Of a stretch of DNA of 5,311 bases, positions 1 through 5,311 are shown one piece after another. Both the position numbers and the translations under genes were made by a program. Under the pieces are notes generated by a model. That model saw only the letters and a program-made list of their open reading frames with translations, had not been told where the DNA came from and did not search any database. Positions within the stretch are counted from its first letter, which is position 1. Each line of letters opens with the position of its first letter. The stretch comes from an uncultured Candidatus Neoarthromitus sp. (GTDB lineage Bacteria > Bacillota > Clostridia > Clostridiales > Clostridiaceae). The stretch spans positions 1-5,311 of the forward strand of contig CALADQ010000024.1 of NCBI GenBank assembly GCA_937890765.1. Reading direction: 5' to 3'.

Positions 1-31
1 ACTCAACCATTCTACTAAATCATTTAATACT

Positions 32-61
32 TTGTCAAGATATTTTTTCTTTTTTTATCAT
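32..61 (+). promoter_or_regulatory. Possible SigA-type promoter for the SH3-like membrane protein gene
   Basis: TTGTCA at 32-37 and TATCAT at 56-61 are separated by 18 bases and lie about 70 bases upstream of the start codon at 129. The fit to TTGACA/TATAAT is reasonable, but the surroundings are so AT-rich that chance matches are common. An alternative -10-like TATACA at 81-86 has no good -35 partner. Confidence 0.3.
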
Positions 62-128
62 AATTTTATTATATTTTTAGTATACATTAATTAAAAAATT
101 AAGTTGTAAAAAAGGAATTTTAAAAAAT

Positions 129-593
129 ATGAACATATTGTTGATAATAGTAATTTCACTAATAATATTTATTTTTTATTTGTTTCAAGTTATAGATAAA
201 CAAAAATCAAAAATAATTTATTTGTCTAGACAAAACAGTTCTTTAATAGAGAAATTTAAAAATAAACATCCAAAAAACTCAATAGAAAATATTTCTGAAA
301 TTGAAATAAAATTTTTAAAGATACATACTCATAGTGCTTTTCTTAAAAATACATCTTATATAAGAATCGCTCCTTTCGATTTCGCCCCCAAAATAATTGA
401 TATACAAAAAAATACTCAGGTTAAAATATTATCTAAGATACTAATTGGTAATGAATATTGGTATGAAATTATAACAGATAATGTCGATTATTCTTATAAA
501 TTAAAAGGTTGGATAAAAGAATATGGAGTAGAATTTATATATCCAAAGTTTCAAAACACAACAAACCAAAACGAAATAATAAATATATTCTAA
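129..593 (+). CDS. Small membrane-anchored protein with a bacterial SH3-like domain
   Basis: This 154-residue protein has an N-terminal hydrophobic segment (about residues 3-21), which is a membrane anchor or uncleaved signal. A short charged linker (about 22-57) follows, then a beta-rich domain (about 58-137). In that domain the pattern YIRIAP (77-82), a run ending in TQVKIL (96-101), YWYEII (110-115) and KGWIKEYGVEF (126-136) resembles the bacterial SH3 (SH3b) fold, where an R-x-x-P-like first strand, a central W-Y strand and a final G-W-[VI] strand recur. SH3b domains commonly bind peptidoglycan or cell-surface peptides, so a role on the outer face of the membrane is likely; this is inferred from the family. 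The start is ATG at 129, with the purine-rich AAAAAGGA ending at 116 as the ribosome binding site, a slightly long spacing of 12 bases. The gene converges on the minus-strand cluster and their stop codons overlap. No enzymatic motif is seen. Confidence 0.75.
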   Translation: MNILLIIVISLIIFIFYLFQVIDKQKSKIIYLSRQNSSLIEKFKNKHPKNSIENISEIEIKFLKIHTHSAFLKNTSYIRIAPFDFAPKIIDIQKNTQVKILSKILIGNEYWYEIITDNVDYSYKLKGWIKEYGVEFIYPKFQNTTNQNEIINIF

Positions 594-622
594 ATGTAGT
601 TGTCATTTAGAATATATTTTTT
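581..622. terminator. Bidirectional rho-independent terminator overlapping two convergent stop codons
   Basis: The arms at 581-596 and 604-619 form a perfect 16-bp inverted repeat with a 7-base loop (TAGTTGT). The stem is AT-rich. On the + strand it runs directly into six Ts (617-622), the usual terminator form. On the - strand it is followed by an interrupted T-rich stretch (ATTTATTATTT), so termination there may be weaker. The hairpin contains the TAA of the SH3-like gene (591-593) and the TAG of the six-helix membrane protein gene (590-592), and encodes the last codons of both proteins. Confidence 0.8.
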
Positions 623-1687
623 GTATAAATATGTAGCTGTTAACACTGATATCATAATTAAAGAGCATATTAAAAATAAAGTTATACTTAAAAATTCACT
701 TCCATTATAAATTGTTTCATGTCCTCTCAAAATATTTAAAAATTTACCGTAAGACAAAAATGAAAAAGCTGAATATTTAGTGAAAACTACGCCTATCATT
801 AAACCTAAAAAACAAAAAGCAAAAGTCACCTTTAATCTTAGAGAATTGAAAATTAAATCTAAAATTTTCATAAATGAAACTATAAAAATTATGTACAAAG
901 ATTCCACTAAAAAAATATTTAAAATAACATTGTACAAGGGAAGAACAGCTTCTTTCCTATCAAATGAAAATATGTTTTTAAAATCAATTTTTCCAACCAC
1001 TCGTACAGGATAAAACAAATCCAAATCTCCATCCAAAAAACTCCACATTAACAAACTAACAATTTGTATAAAAATTATTCCCAAAACTAAAGTTGTAGAA
1101 ATTCTAAAAAACCCTCTTTTAAAATCATTATTTGGATTTATCATAACAAAACAAGTTATAAAAATTAAAGCTGTTAAAAATATTTGGTGACTTCTACTAT
1201 TAAAAATATAATCAAAATATCTTATAAGTAAGCTTTCACTATAATCAATGGGTTTTTTACCAATGCTATAATACATGTTGTATTCATCTATTTCATTTTT
1301 TAATTTTAAATATTGCAAATCATTCTTATATGTGTCTCCATCTTCTAAGAAATTTTTAATTAGAATACTTTCCTTTTGGTTAATTATGTTTTTTAAATCA
1401 ACTAACCAAAAATCCCCCTCTTTATTTACCTTTTCTAAAATTTCCTCTTTTAACTCTTCTAAATAAAGAACTTCTCTGTTATTATCTTCTATATTTCCAA
1501 CGCTCATATGATTAATTAAATAATTGTATTTGTCTTGAATTTCATCATACTTCATTTTCATAAAATTTAAACTCTTATTGCTTCCATACCTTAAATTTCC
1601 TATTCCATTTGTTATTAAAAATATAAAATAAGAAATGAACAACACAAATATAAAACCCTTACCATAAATGTTAAGATTCTTTCTCAT
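590..1687 (-). CDS. Six-helix membrane protein resembling an ABC-2-type permease
   Basis: This is a 365-residue integral membrane protein. Predicted segments by eye are TM1 at about 11-27, TM2 167-183, TM3 197-217, TM4 249-275, TM5 285-303 and TM6 331-354. Between TM1 and TM2 lies a large, charged, mostly helical region (about 28-166) that probably faces outward. One helix, a big external loop, then five more helices is the architecture of many Firmicutes ABC-2 permeases. The segment after TM2 (FKRGFFRIS, 189-197) sits where those proteins carry their E-x-x-x-G-T-x-R-L-L-like cytoplasmic motif, and the tail (YLYKKYI) also fits. The match is to the general plan rather than to conserved residues, so the family call is tentative. 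The start is ATG at 1687, preceded by AAAGGTG (1698-1704) with a 10-base spacing. It is the last gene of the minus cluster, 30 bases after the soluble helical protein gene. Its own ATPase is not obvious nearby. Confidence 0.7.
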   Translation of the reverse strand: MRKNLNIYGKGFIFVLFISYFIFLITNGIGNLRYGSNKSLNFMKMKYDEIQDKYNYLINHMSVGNIEDNNREVLYLEELKEEILEKVNKEGDFWLVDLKNIINQKESILIKNFLEDGDTYKNDLQYLKLKNEIDEYNMYYSIGKKPIDYSESLLIRYFDYIFNSRSHQIFLTALIFITCFVMINPNNDFKRGFFRISTTLVLGIIFIQIVSLLMWSFLDGDLDLFYPVRVVGKIDFKNIFSFDRKEAVLPLYNVILNIFLVESLYIIFIVSFMKILDLIFNSLRLKVTFAFCFLGLMIGVVFTKYSAFSFLSYGKFLNILRGHETIYNGSEFLSITLFLICSLIMISVLTATYLYKKYILNDNYI

Positions 1688-1717
1688 TCTTATAATTCAC
1701 CTTTTATAAATCTAAAT

Positions 1718-2155
1718 TTAATTACCAAGTATGTTTATTGCTTCGTTTAAATAATTAATATGATAAGAATACTCATTAACAATTGAATACATTATATTTA
1801 AAGTTTTAGAATCCATAAACTCTCCTTGCTCTTCTATAAACCTTAAAGCATTTTCCTTTCCTTGAGAAATAGATTCTATGGAATTTTTAATTAAAGTTTT
1901 ATCGCCATTTATCAAAAGATTTTTCACGTTATTAAATAAATCTAATATTTGATTTTCCAAACCAAAAGTGGAATCTTCCTTAAAATCATTTACTAATTCC
2001 CTAACTCTAATTTCATGATTATCATAATTTTTTAAAATTTCGTCAATTCCTTGAATTCCGTAAGAATTTAATTTAGATAAATCTTCACCTACATACGTGC
2101 TGTTAAAAATATTATTAAAATCGTTCTCATCATTCCATTCATTACTATAAAACAT
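1718..2155 (-). CDS. Hypothetical soluble helical protein, 145 residues
   Basis: I do not recognise the family. The protein is acidic, rich in Asn, Glu, Ile and Leu, with no hydrophobic stretch long enough for a membrane segment and no signal peptide. Heptad-like patterns from about residue 34 to the end suggest several amphipathic helices, as in a small helical bundle or adaptor. No catalytic motif or cysteine pair is visible. The start is taken as ATG at 2155, not the GTG at 2164: that GTG lies inside the ribosome binding site GAGGTGG (2161-2167), which is spaced 5 bases from the ATG. The gene sits 68 bases after the MacB-like permease gene and 30 bases before the six-helix membrane protein gene, all on the same strand, so it is probably co-transcribed with them. 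It could be a cytoplasmic accessory or regulator of the transporter, or an unrelated passenger; the sequence does not decide. Confidence 0.75.
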   Translation of the reverse strand: MFYSNEWNDENDFNNIFNSTYVGEDLSKLNSYGIQGIDEILKNYDNHEIRVRELVNDFKEDSTFGLENQILDLFNNVKNLLINGDKTLIKNSIESISQGKENALRFIEEQGEFMDSKTLNIMYSIVNEYSYHINYLNEAINILGN

Positions 2156-2160
2156 TAGTT

Positions 2161-2167
2161 CCACCTC
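2161..2167 (-). promoter_or_regulatory. Ribosome binding site that sets the start of the 145-residue protein
   Basis: On the minus strand GAGGTGG is followed by AACTA and then ATG at 2155. The upstream in-frame GTG (2162-2164) is part of this Shine-Dalgarno element itself and has no other ribosome binding site before it. The 145-residue reading is therefore preferred over a 148-residue one. Confidence 0.75.
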
Positions 2168-2223
2168 GTTTTTTTATTATAATTTATTTTATCAATTAAT
2201 AAATTTTTTTATTCATATTGGGG

Positions 2224-3396
2224 TTAATACTTATTCATAAGATTAATAGCTTTTAAAGCTGGAAATATTCCAAACAAAATTCCAACAAAGGAAACTAGAA
2301 ACAATGAAAAAATAAAATTTAAAAAACTAAAACTATAATTTAAATTTAAAACAAAATTTAAAATCTCAAACAATAAAATTCCAATTAATCCGCCTAAAAA
2401 TGATAACATTAAAGATTCAAACAAAAATTGAAGAAAGATATTAATTTTGTTTGCTCCTAAAGCGTTCCTCAAATAAATTTCCGAAATCCTATTGTTTATG
2501 TTGTAAAACATTGAGCAAGTAATGTTTAATCCGCACAAAATAAAAATTAATACAAATGTAAGTTTAAAATTCTTGTAAAAAATATTTTCCAAACATCTAA
2601 ATCTATTTTCTTGATTAATAAATGACTCTACTTCATATTCATCTTTAAATATTCCCTTTTTAATTTTTAAAAATTTCAAAATTTCTCTGCTTAAATAATA
2701 AACATCTTCATTGATTTTTGGAGAAACATATATGTATTCAAAATTTTTATTTCCTCCCAAGCTATAAGCATATGTATTTATTGGAATTATGCAAAAAGAT
2801 GGAACGCTATTTACTTCCTTAAAAACTCGGGAAGGATAAGATAAAATTCCTATTATTCTAAATTTAGATATGCTTTTCCCTTCTTCTAAATCCACATATT
2901 TCCCTATGGAATTTTCAGTTCCAAACAACTTTAAGCTTGTGAAAACATCTATCAAAACAACTTTCTCTTTATTAACGCACTCGTGTTTATTAAAAAATCT
3001 TCCGTTAATTAAATCCATCGGCATAAACTCAAAATAATCTTCATTTCCACATATTATGTAAGAACTTAAACTCAATAATTTATTATCTATTTTCCCTTTT
3101 AAAAAAACCTCTGGGGATATATTTTTTATTCCAAGCGAAGAATTTTTTAAAGAATTAATATCATCGAAGTTAAAAAAATATTTAAAGTTTCTTCCATAAT
3201 TAGAAGTCCTAACTTTAACAAAATCACCTCCCATTTTTCTAAAATTATTTAAAAACTTACTTTCTATATTTCTTTCAAAGGCAAAATATAAACTTAAAAT
3301 AAATGAAACTCCAACAATTCCACAAATCATAAATAAACTTCTAAACTTATTTCTAAATATAATTTTAAAACTCAGTTTAATGTTATCTATGAACAT
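2224..3396 (-). CDS. MacB/FtsX-type ABC transporter permease
   Basis: This 390-residue protein is the permease partner of the overlapping ATPase gene. Visible architecture: a short amphipathic N-terminus (residues 1-18), TM1 (about 19-40), an extracytoplasmic MacB_PCD-like domain (about 41-270), then TM2 (276-298), TM3 (325-350) and TM4 (357-380), the four-helix plan of the MacB/LolC/FtsX class. Family hallmarks are INGRFF (130-135) followed by KLFG (156-159), IGKYVDL (164-170) and FRIIGIL (179-185) in the extracytoplasmic domain; RNALGANKINIF (310-321) just before TM3, matching the R-x-A-[LI]-G-A coupling segment; and FGIFPALKA (375-383) at the end. In this class the ATPase usually drives a conformational signal or expels lipids, peptides or drugs from the outer leaflet or cell surface, rather than forming a channel. 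Translation is probably coupled to the ATPase: the genes overlap by 14 bases, and the nearest strong Shine-Dalgarno (GGGAGG, 3413-3418) is 16 bases upstream, inside the ATPase gene. The substrate is unknown. Confidence 0.88.
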   Translation of the reverse strand: MFIDNIKLSFKIIFRNKFRSLFMICGIVGVSFILSLYFAFERNIESKFLNNFRKMGGDFVKVRTSNYGRNFKYFFNFDDINSLKNSSLGIKNISPEVFLKGKIDNKLLSLSSYIICGNEDYFEFMPMDLINGRFFNKHECVNKEKVVLIDVFTSLKLFGTENSIGKYVDLEEGKSISKFRIIGILSYPSRVFKEVNSVPSFCIIPINTYAYSLGGNKNFEYIYVSPKINEDVYYLSREILKFLKIKKGIFKDEYEVESFINQENRFRCLENIFYKNFKLTFVLIFILCGLNITCSMFYNINNRISEIYLRNALGANKINIFLQFLFESLMLSFLGGLIGILLFEILNFVLNLNYSFSFLNFIFSLFLVSFVGILFGIFPALKAINLMNKY

Positions 3397-4045
3397 ATTT
3401 TATATTGTTTATCCTCCCATCCTTAACCTCAATGATATTATTTGAATTAATTTTTTCGTCAAACTTATCTCCACTAGCAATTATGGTGAAACCCCGTTTG
3501 TTTAAATTATTTAAAATAGTTAATATTTTATCGTTCATAATCAAATCATCAAATAAAATAAAATTACTTCCTTTAGAAATGGCCCTGCACAAACAACTTT
3601 TTTGAAAATTTATTAGCGAAAGATCTTTAACGTTAAAGTAAGCAAAATTTTCTAAATTTAAAAATTTCATATTTGAAAATATTATTTTCTCCCTTTCATT
3701 TTTAGGAATTTTTAAATAAATAAGTGGAATTTCCAAATTTTCAAATAAATTAAGCTCATTTATGAAACCTTCATTAACTGCAACATAAGAAAATTTTTCC
3801 CTCATAAACTCATGAAGTTTTCTCTTTTTAAAATTTCTAAGATTAACATCCCCAAAAATATAATCTCCGCCATCTAAAAAATCAATTCCACCTATAACAT
3901 TCATTAAAGTTGTTTTACCTGAACCCCTTTCTCCATGTATAAAAACATAATCTCCTTCATTTATAGTGAAGGAGATATTATACAACGCTCTATACTTTAA
4001 ATTTTTAAATGAATAAAATTTTTTGCCGTGTTTTATATTTATCAT
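3383..4045 (-). CDS. MacB/LolD-like ABC ATPase with degenerate catalytic motifs
   Basis: The protein has 220 residues, the usual length for a stand-alone ABC nucleotide-binding subunit of the MacB/LolD/FtsE class. Nucleotide-binding parts are present: an aromatic A-loop (F10/Y11), Walker A GERGSGKT (38-45) and Walker B ending at D166 (FILFD, 162-166). The hydrolysis and dimer-sandwich parts are altered. The Q-loop Gln expected near residue 90 is Val/Asn (YVAVNEG, 87-93). The LSGGQ signature reads LSLIN (142-146). The catalytic Glu after Walker B is Asp167. The switch His near residue 192 is Gly (IIASGD, 188-193). The C-terminal KDGRI (208-212) is typical of the family. The start is ATG at 4045 after GGGAGG (4049-4054), a short spacing of 3 bases. 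It is the first gene of the minus cluster and overlaps the permease gene by 14 bases, which identifies its partner. It probably binds ATP; fast turnover is doubtful. The reading frame is intact, so this is not an obvious pseudogene. Confidence 0.88.
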   Translation of the reverse strand: MINIKHGKKFYSFKNLKYRALYNISFTINEGDYVFIHGERGSGKTTLMNVIGGIDFLDGGDYIFGDVNLRNFKKRKLHEFMREKFSYVAVNEGFINELNLFENLEIPLIYLKIPKNEREKIIFSNMKFLNLENFAYFNVKDLSLINFQKSCLCRAISKGSNFILFDDLIMNDKILTILNNLNKRGFTIIASGDKFDEKINSNNIIEVKDGRINNIKYVHR

Positions 4046-4259
4046 TTTCCTCCCACAACTCTGAAGTTACACAAATGCAAAAATATAAAATCAAAATACC
4101 TAAATAAATTATTAACTAATTTCCTAATCTTGAATCTCTATGTATCTTTAGAGTTTATTTATTATTTAAGCTATTACTTCTTTACTCTAGTCTATCTATA
4201 ATATAAAATTTTATACAAACCCTTTTACTTAACAAATTCTAAATTTTTAATTTCAAATG
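4046..4259. other. AT-rich intergenic leader of the ABC cluster
   Basis: This is the ATPase-proximal part of a 376-base gene-free gap. I see the ATPase ribosome binding site (GGGAGG, minus strand, 4049-4054) and an AT-only perfect palindrome at 4202-4215. On the + strand there is a promoter-like pair, TTACTT (4174-4179) and TATAAT (4197-4202), 17 bases apart. On the minus strand, where the ABC cluster needs a promoter, I found only poorly spaced -10-like elements and cannot name one. No riboswitch-like conserved core or coding remnant was recognised. Confidence 0.4.
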
Positions 4260-4289
4260 AAAAAGACTTCCCCACCTGAGGAAGTCTTT
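4260..4289 (-). terminator. Rho-independent terminator of the flagellin transcript
   Basis: A perfect 10-bp stem (arms 4280-4289 and 4262-4271) with an 8-base loop carries a GC-containing core (GACTTCC). Read on the minus strand it is followed by five Ts (4264 down to 4260). It lies about 130 bases beyond the flagellin stop codon, so the flagellin mRNA would carry a long 3' untranslated region that includes the octamer repeat. On the + strand the trailing tract is broken (TTTCAATTTT) and weaker. Confidence 0.82.
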
Positions 4290-4334
4290 CAATTTTCCGA
4301 ACAAAATTATTTAAAAATAGAATAGCGTAATTTG

Positions 4335-4411
4335 ATTTTTGTGTTTTGGGATTTTGTGATTTCGTGATTTTACGATTTTGTGATTTTGTGGTTTTGCGAT
4401 TTTGCGATTTT
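4335..4411. repeat. Degenerate 8-bp tandem repeat next to the flagellin stop codon
   Basis: On the + strand the octamer ATTTTGTG is repeated in register. Units at 4351, 4375 and 4383 are exact copies. Units at 4359 (ATTTCGTG), 4367 (ATTTTACG), 4391 (GTTTTGCG) and 4399 (ATTTTGCG) differ at one to three positions. Two more divergent units lie at 4335 and 4343, and a partial one ends at 4411. That makes nine full units. The period is not a multiple of three and the stretch lies outside any gene. In the flagellin mRNA it would read as repeated CACAAAAU, an A-rich region without obvious stem structure. Confidence 0.85.
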
Positions 4412-4421
4412 AAAAATTGTT

Positions 4422-5311
4422 TTATCTTAAAATTGACATAACTTGTTGTGGTGCTTGGTTAGCCTGTGAAAGCATAGCTTGTGACGCTTGTTGAAGAACG
4501 TTAAGTTTTGTTAAATTCATCATCTCTTTCGCCATGTCTACGTCACGAATTCTTGATTCTGCTGCCTGTAAATTCTCAGCGGTGTTATCTGTTGATGCGA
4601 TTGTGTGTTCAAGTCTATTCTGAGTTGCTCCTAAGTCCGCCCTCTGAGATGAAATTCTCGAGATTGCTTCATCGACTCTTGTTATAGCTTCTTGTGCATC
4701 CTCAACTGTCCCAACTTCAATTCCTCCAAGTCCTAACTCTCTACTTCTCATATTCTGAATGCTTACCCCAATCATTTGCTCTTGGTTGGCTCCTACTTGG
4801 AGTTTTACTCCGTCTGTTTCACTATCTATTGCATTATTTAATTCTACATTAAATTCAGTCATATTTATAGTCTTCATATTTGCTTTAAGTTTACCAAATT
4901 TAAATTCAGCACCAGCTAATGTTACTGTTCTCACTTTTTCATCATTTGCACCTCCTTTTATAATTTGTGAATCTATTACATACTTTTTTCCATCATTAAA
5001 TTTTGATTCATCTATCAATTCTATAGTTACATCATCATTATTATTATCACGAGTAAACTTAAGGTGAAATTTACCTTCTCCCAAAGAATTAAGACTAGAT
5101 AATTCAGTTCCTGCCATTATATCAGCTACTTTATCTTGATTAAATTGGTCTTTATTAGTCCCTTTCTTAACTGTTATAGTCCCATTACTAAATTGAATAT
5201 CCTTCCCACTCTTCTCTCCATTCAGAACCTTACTTCCGTTAAATTCTGTGTCGCTGGCTATCCTATCTATCTCCTTCTTAAGTTGCCCAAATTCTTGATT
5301 TATAAGTTTTC
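4422..5311 (-). CDS. fliC: Flagellin, 5' end cut off by the window edge
   Basis: Flagellin is the filament subunit of the bacterial flagellum, exported through the flagellar type III apparatus and polymerised outside the cell. The frame stays open to the right edge, so 295 residues are visible and roughly the first 100 (the N-terminal D0 helix and part of D1) are missing. The ATG at 5117 is internal. The visible part starts in the conserved D1 region (EIDRIASDTEFNGSKVLNG), followed by a variable, surface-exposed D2-like segment of roughly 140 residues with many Lys, Asn and Asp. The strongly conserved C-terminal domain then includes RVDEAISRISSQRADLGA, NRLEHTIAS, AESRIRDVDMAKEM and the terminal QAPQQVMSILR. 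This C-terminus carries the coiled D0 helix that packs the filament core, and in other bacteria it is bound by the export chaperone FliS. Its promoter, perhaps SigD-type, would lie outside the window. The transcript likely ends at the hairpin 4260-4289. Identification is very secure; the gene name varies between species (fliC, hag, fla). Confidence 0.96.
   Translation of the reverse strand, partial: KLINQEFGQLKKEIDRIASDTEFNGSKVLNGEKSGKDIQFSNGTITVKKGTNKDQFNQDKVADIMAGTELSSLNSLGEGKFHLKFTRDNNNDDVTIELIDESKFNDGKKYVIDSQIIKGGANDEKVRTVTLAGAEFKFGKLKANMKTINMTEFNVELNNAIDSETDGVKLQVGANQEQMIGVSIQNMRSRELGLGGIEVGTVEDAQEAITRVDEAISRISSQRADLGATQNRLEHTIASTDNTAENLQAAESRIRDVDMAKEMMNLTKLNVLQQASQAMLSQANQAPQQVMSILR

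Noticed and set aside
1..54. Minus-strand frame open to the left edge (reads like YLDKVLNDLVEWLS)
   Set aside because: It looks somewhat protein-like, but it is under 20 codons in the window, has a stop just upstream, and shows no usable start codon or ribosome binding site, so a gene cannot be supported.
780..1013. Open frame on the + strand of 77 codons, and a similar 63-codon one at 1275-1466
   Set aside because: Both lie opposite the six-helix membrane protein gene, have no good ribosome binding site and encode low-complexity Lys/Ser/Phe-rich sequence typical of the antisense of AT-rich membrane genes.
2156..2164. GTG start adding three residues to the 145-residue protein
   Set aside because: The GTG is part of the Shine-Dalgarno GAGGTGG itself; the ATG at 2155 is properly spaced from it.
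2181..2210. 8-bp inverted repeat (2181-2188 and 2198-2205) followed by Ts on the + strand, between the permease and helical protein genes
   Set aside because: It would terminate + strand transcription, but no + strand gene lies there. The stem is AT-only, and in the operon direction there is no T tract.
3405..3605. Open + strand frame opposite the ABC ATPase gene
   Set aside because: It is antisense to a recognised conserved gene, with no supporting ribosome binding site or domain.
4046..4259. Minus-strand SigA or SigD promoter for the ABC cluster
   Set aside because: Several -10-like hexamers exist but none has a -35 at 16-18 bases, and no GCCGATAA-like SigD -10 was found.
4335..4411. CRISPR-like array
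   Set aside because: The 8-bp units are directly adjacent with no spacers and are far shorter than CRISPR repeats; this is a simple tandem repeat.
4759..5067. Open + strand frame of 102 codons opposite the flagellin gene
   Set aside because: It is antisense to a certain flagellin gene. Its hydrophobic look comes from the reverse complement of charged codons.

Overview
The window looks like a very AT-rich, low-GC Bacillota chromosome, most likely a motile, Clostridium-like anaerobe. Evidence for this is the strongly AT-biased codon use, purine-rich AGGTGG/GGGAGG ribosome binding sites, and a flagellin whose C-terminal domain is of the clostridial/bacillar type. The flagellin appears less AT-rich than its neighbours, as expected of a highly expressed, conserved gene. 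No rRNA, tRNA, CRISPR array, insertion sequence or recombinase was seen.

Layout from left to right. Bases 1-128 are an AT-rich leader with a possible promoter. At 129-593 on the + strand lies a small membrane-anchored protein with an SH3-like domain. It converges on a four-gene minus-strand cluster (4045 down to 590). The two stop codons overlap at 590-593, inside a perfect 16-bp hairpin that probably terminates transcription from both sides. Read in its own direction, the minus cluster encodes a MacB/LolD-type ABC ATPase (3383-4045), a MacB/FtsX-type permease overlapping it by 14 bases (2224-3396), a soluble helical protein of unknown family (1718-2155, start corrected to an internal ATG) and a six-helix membrane protein resembling an ABC-2 permease (590-1687).

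Upstream of the cluster is a 376-base gap (4046-4421). It holds AT-rich sequence without a convincing promoter, a rho-independent terminator for the flagellin transcript, and a degenerate 8-bp tandem repeat just after the flagellin stop codon. The flagellin (4422 to the right edge) is cut by the window and lacks roughly its first 100 residues; the first ATG inside the window, at 5117, is internal.

The part most worth attention is the four-gene cluster. The ATPase keeps its nucleotide-binding Walker A motif and the Walker B aspartate, but the Q-loop Gln, the LSGGQ signature, the catalytic Glu and the switch His are all replaced. It sits with one permease of the MacB/FtsX class and one resembling the ABC-2 class, plus an unrecognised soluble protein. 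This combination may be an unusual ABC-based envelope or export system in which ATP binding matters more than rapid hydrolysis, or one that borrows a second ATPase. That is inference; the substrate cannot be read from the sequence.
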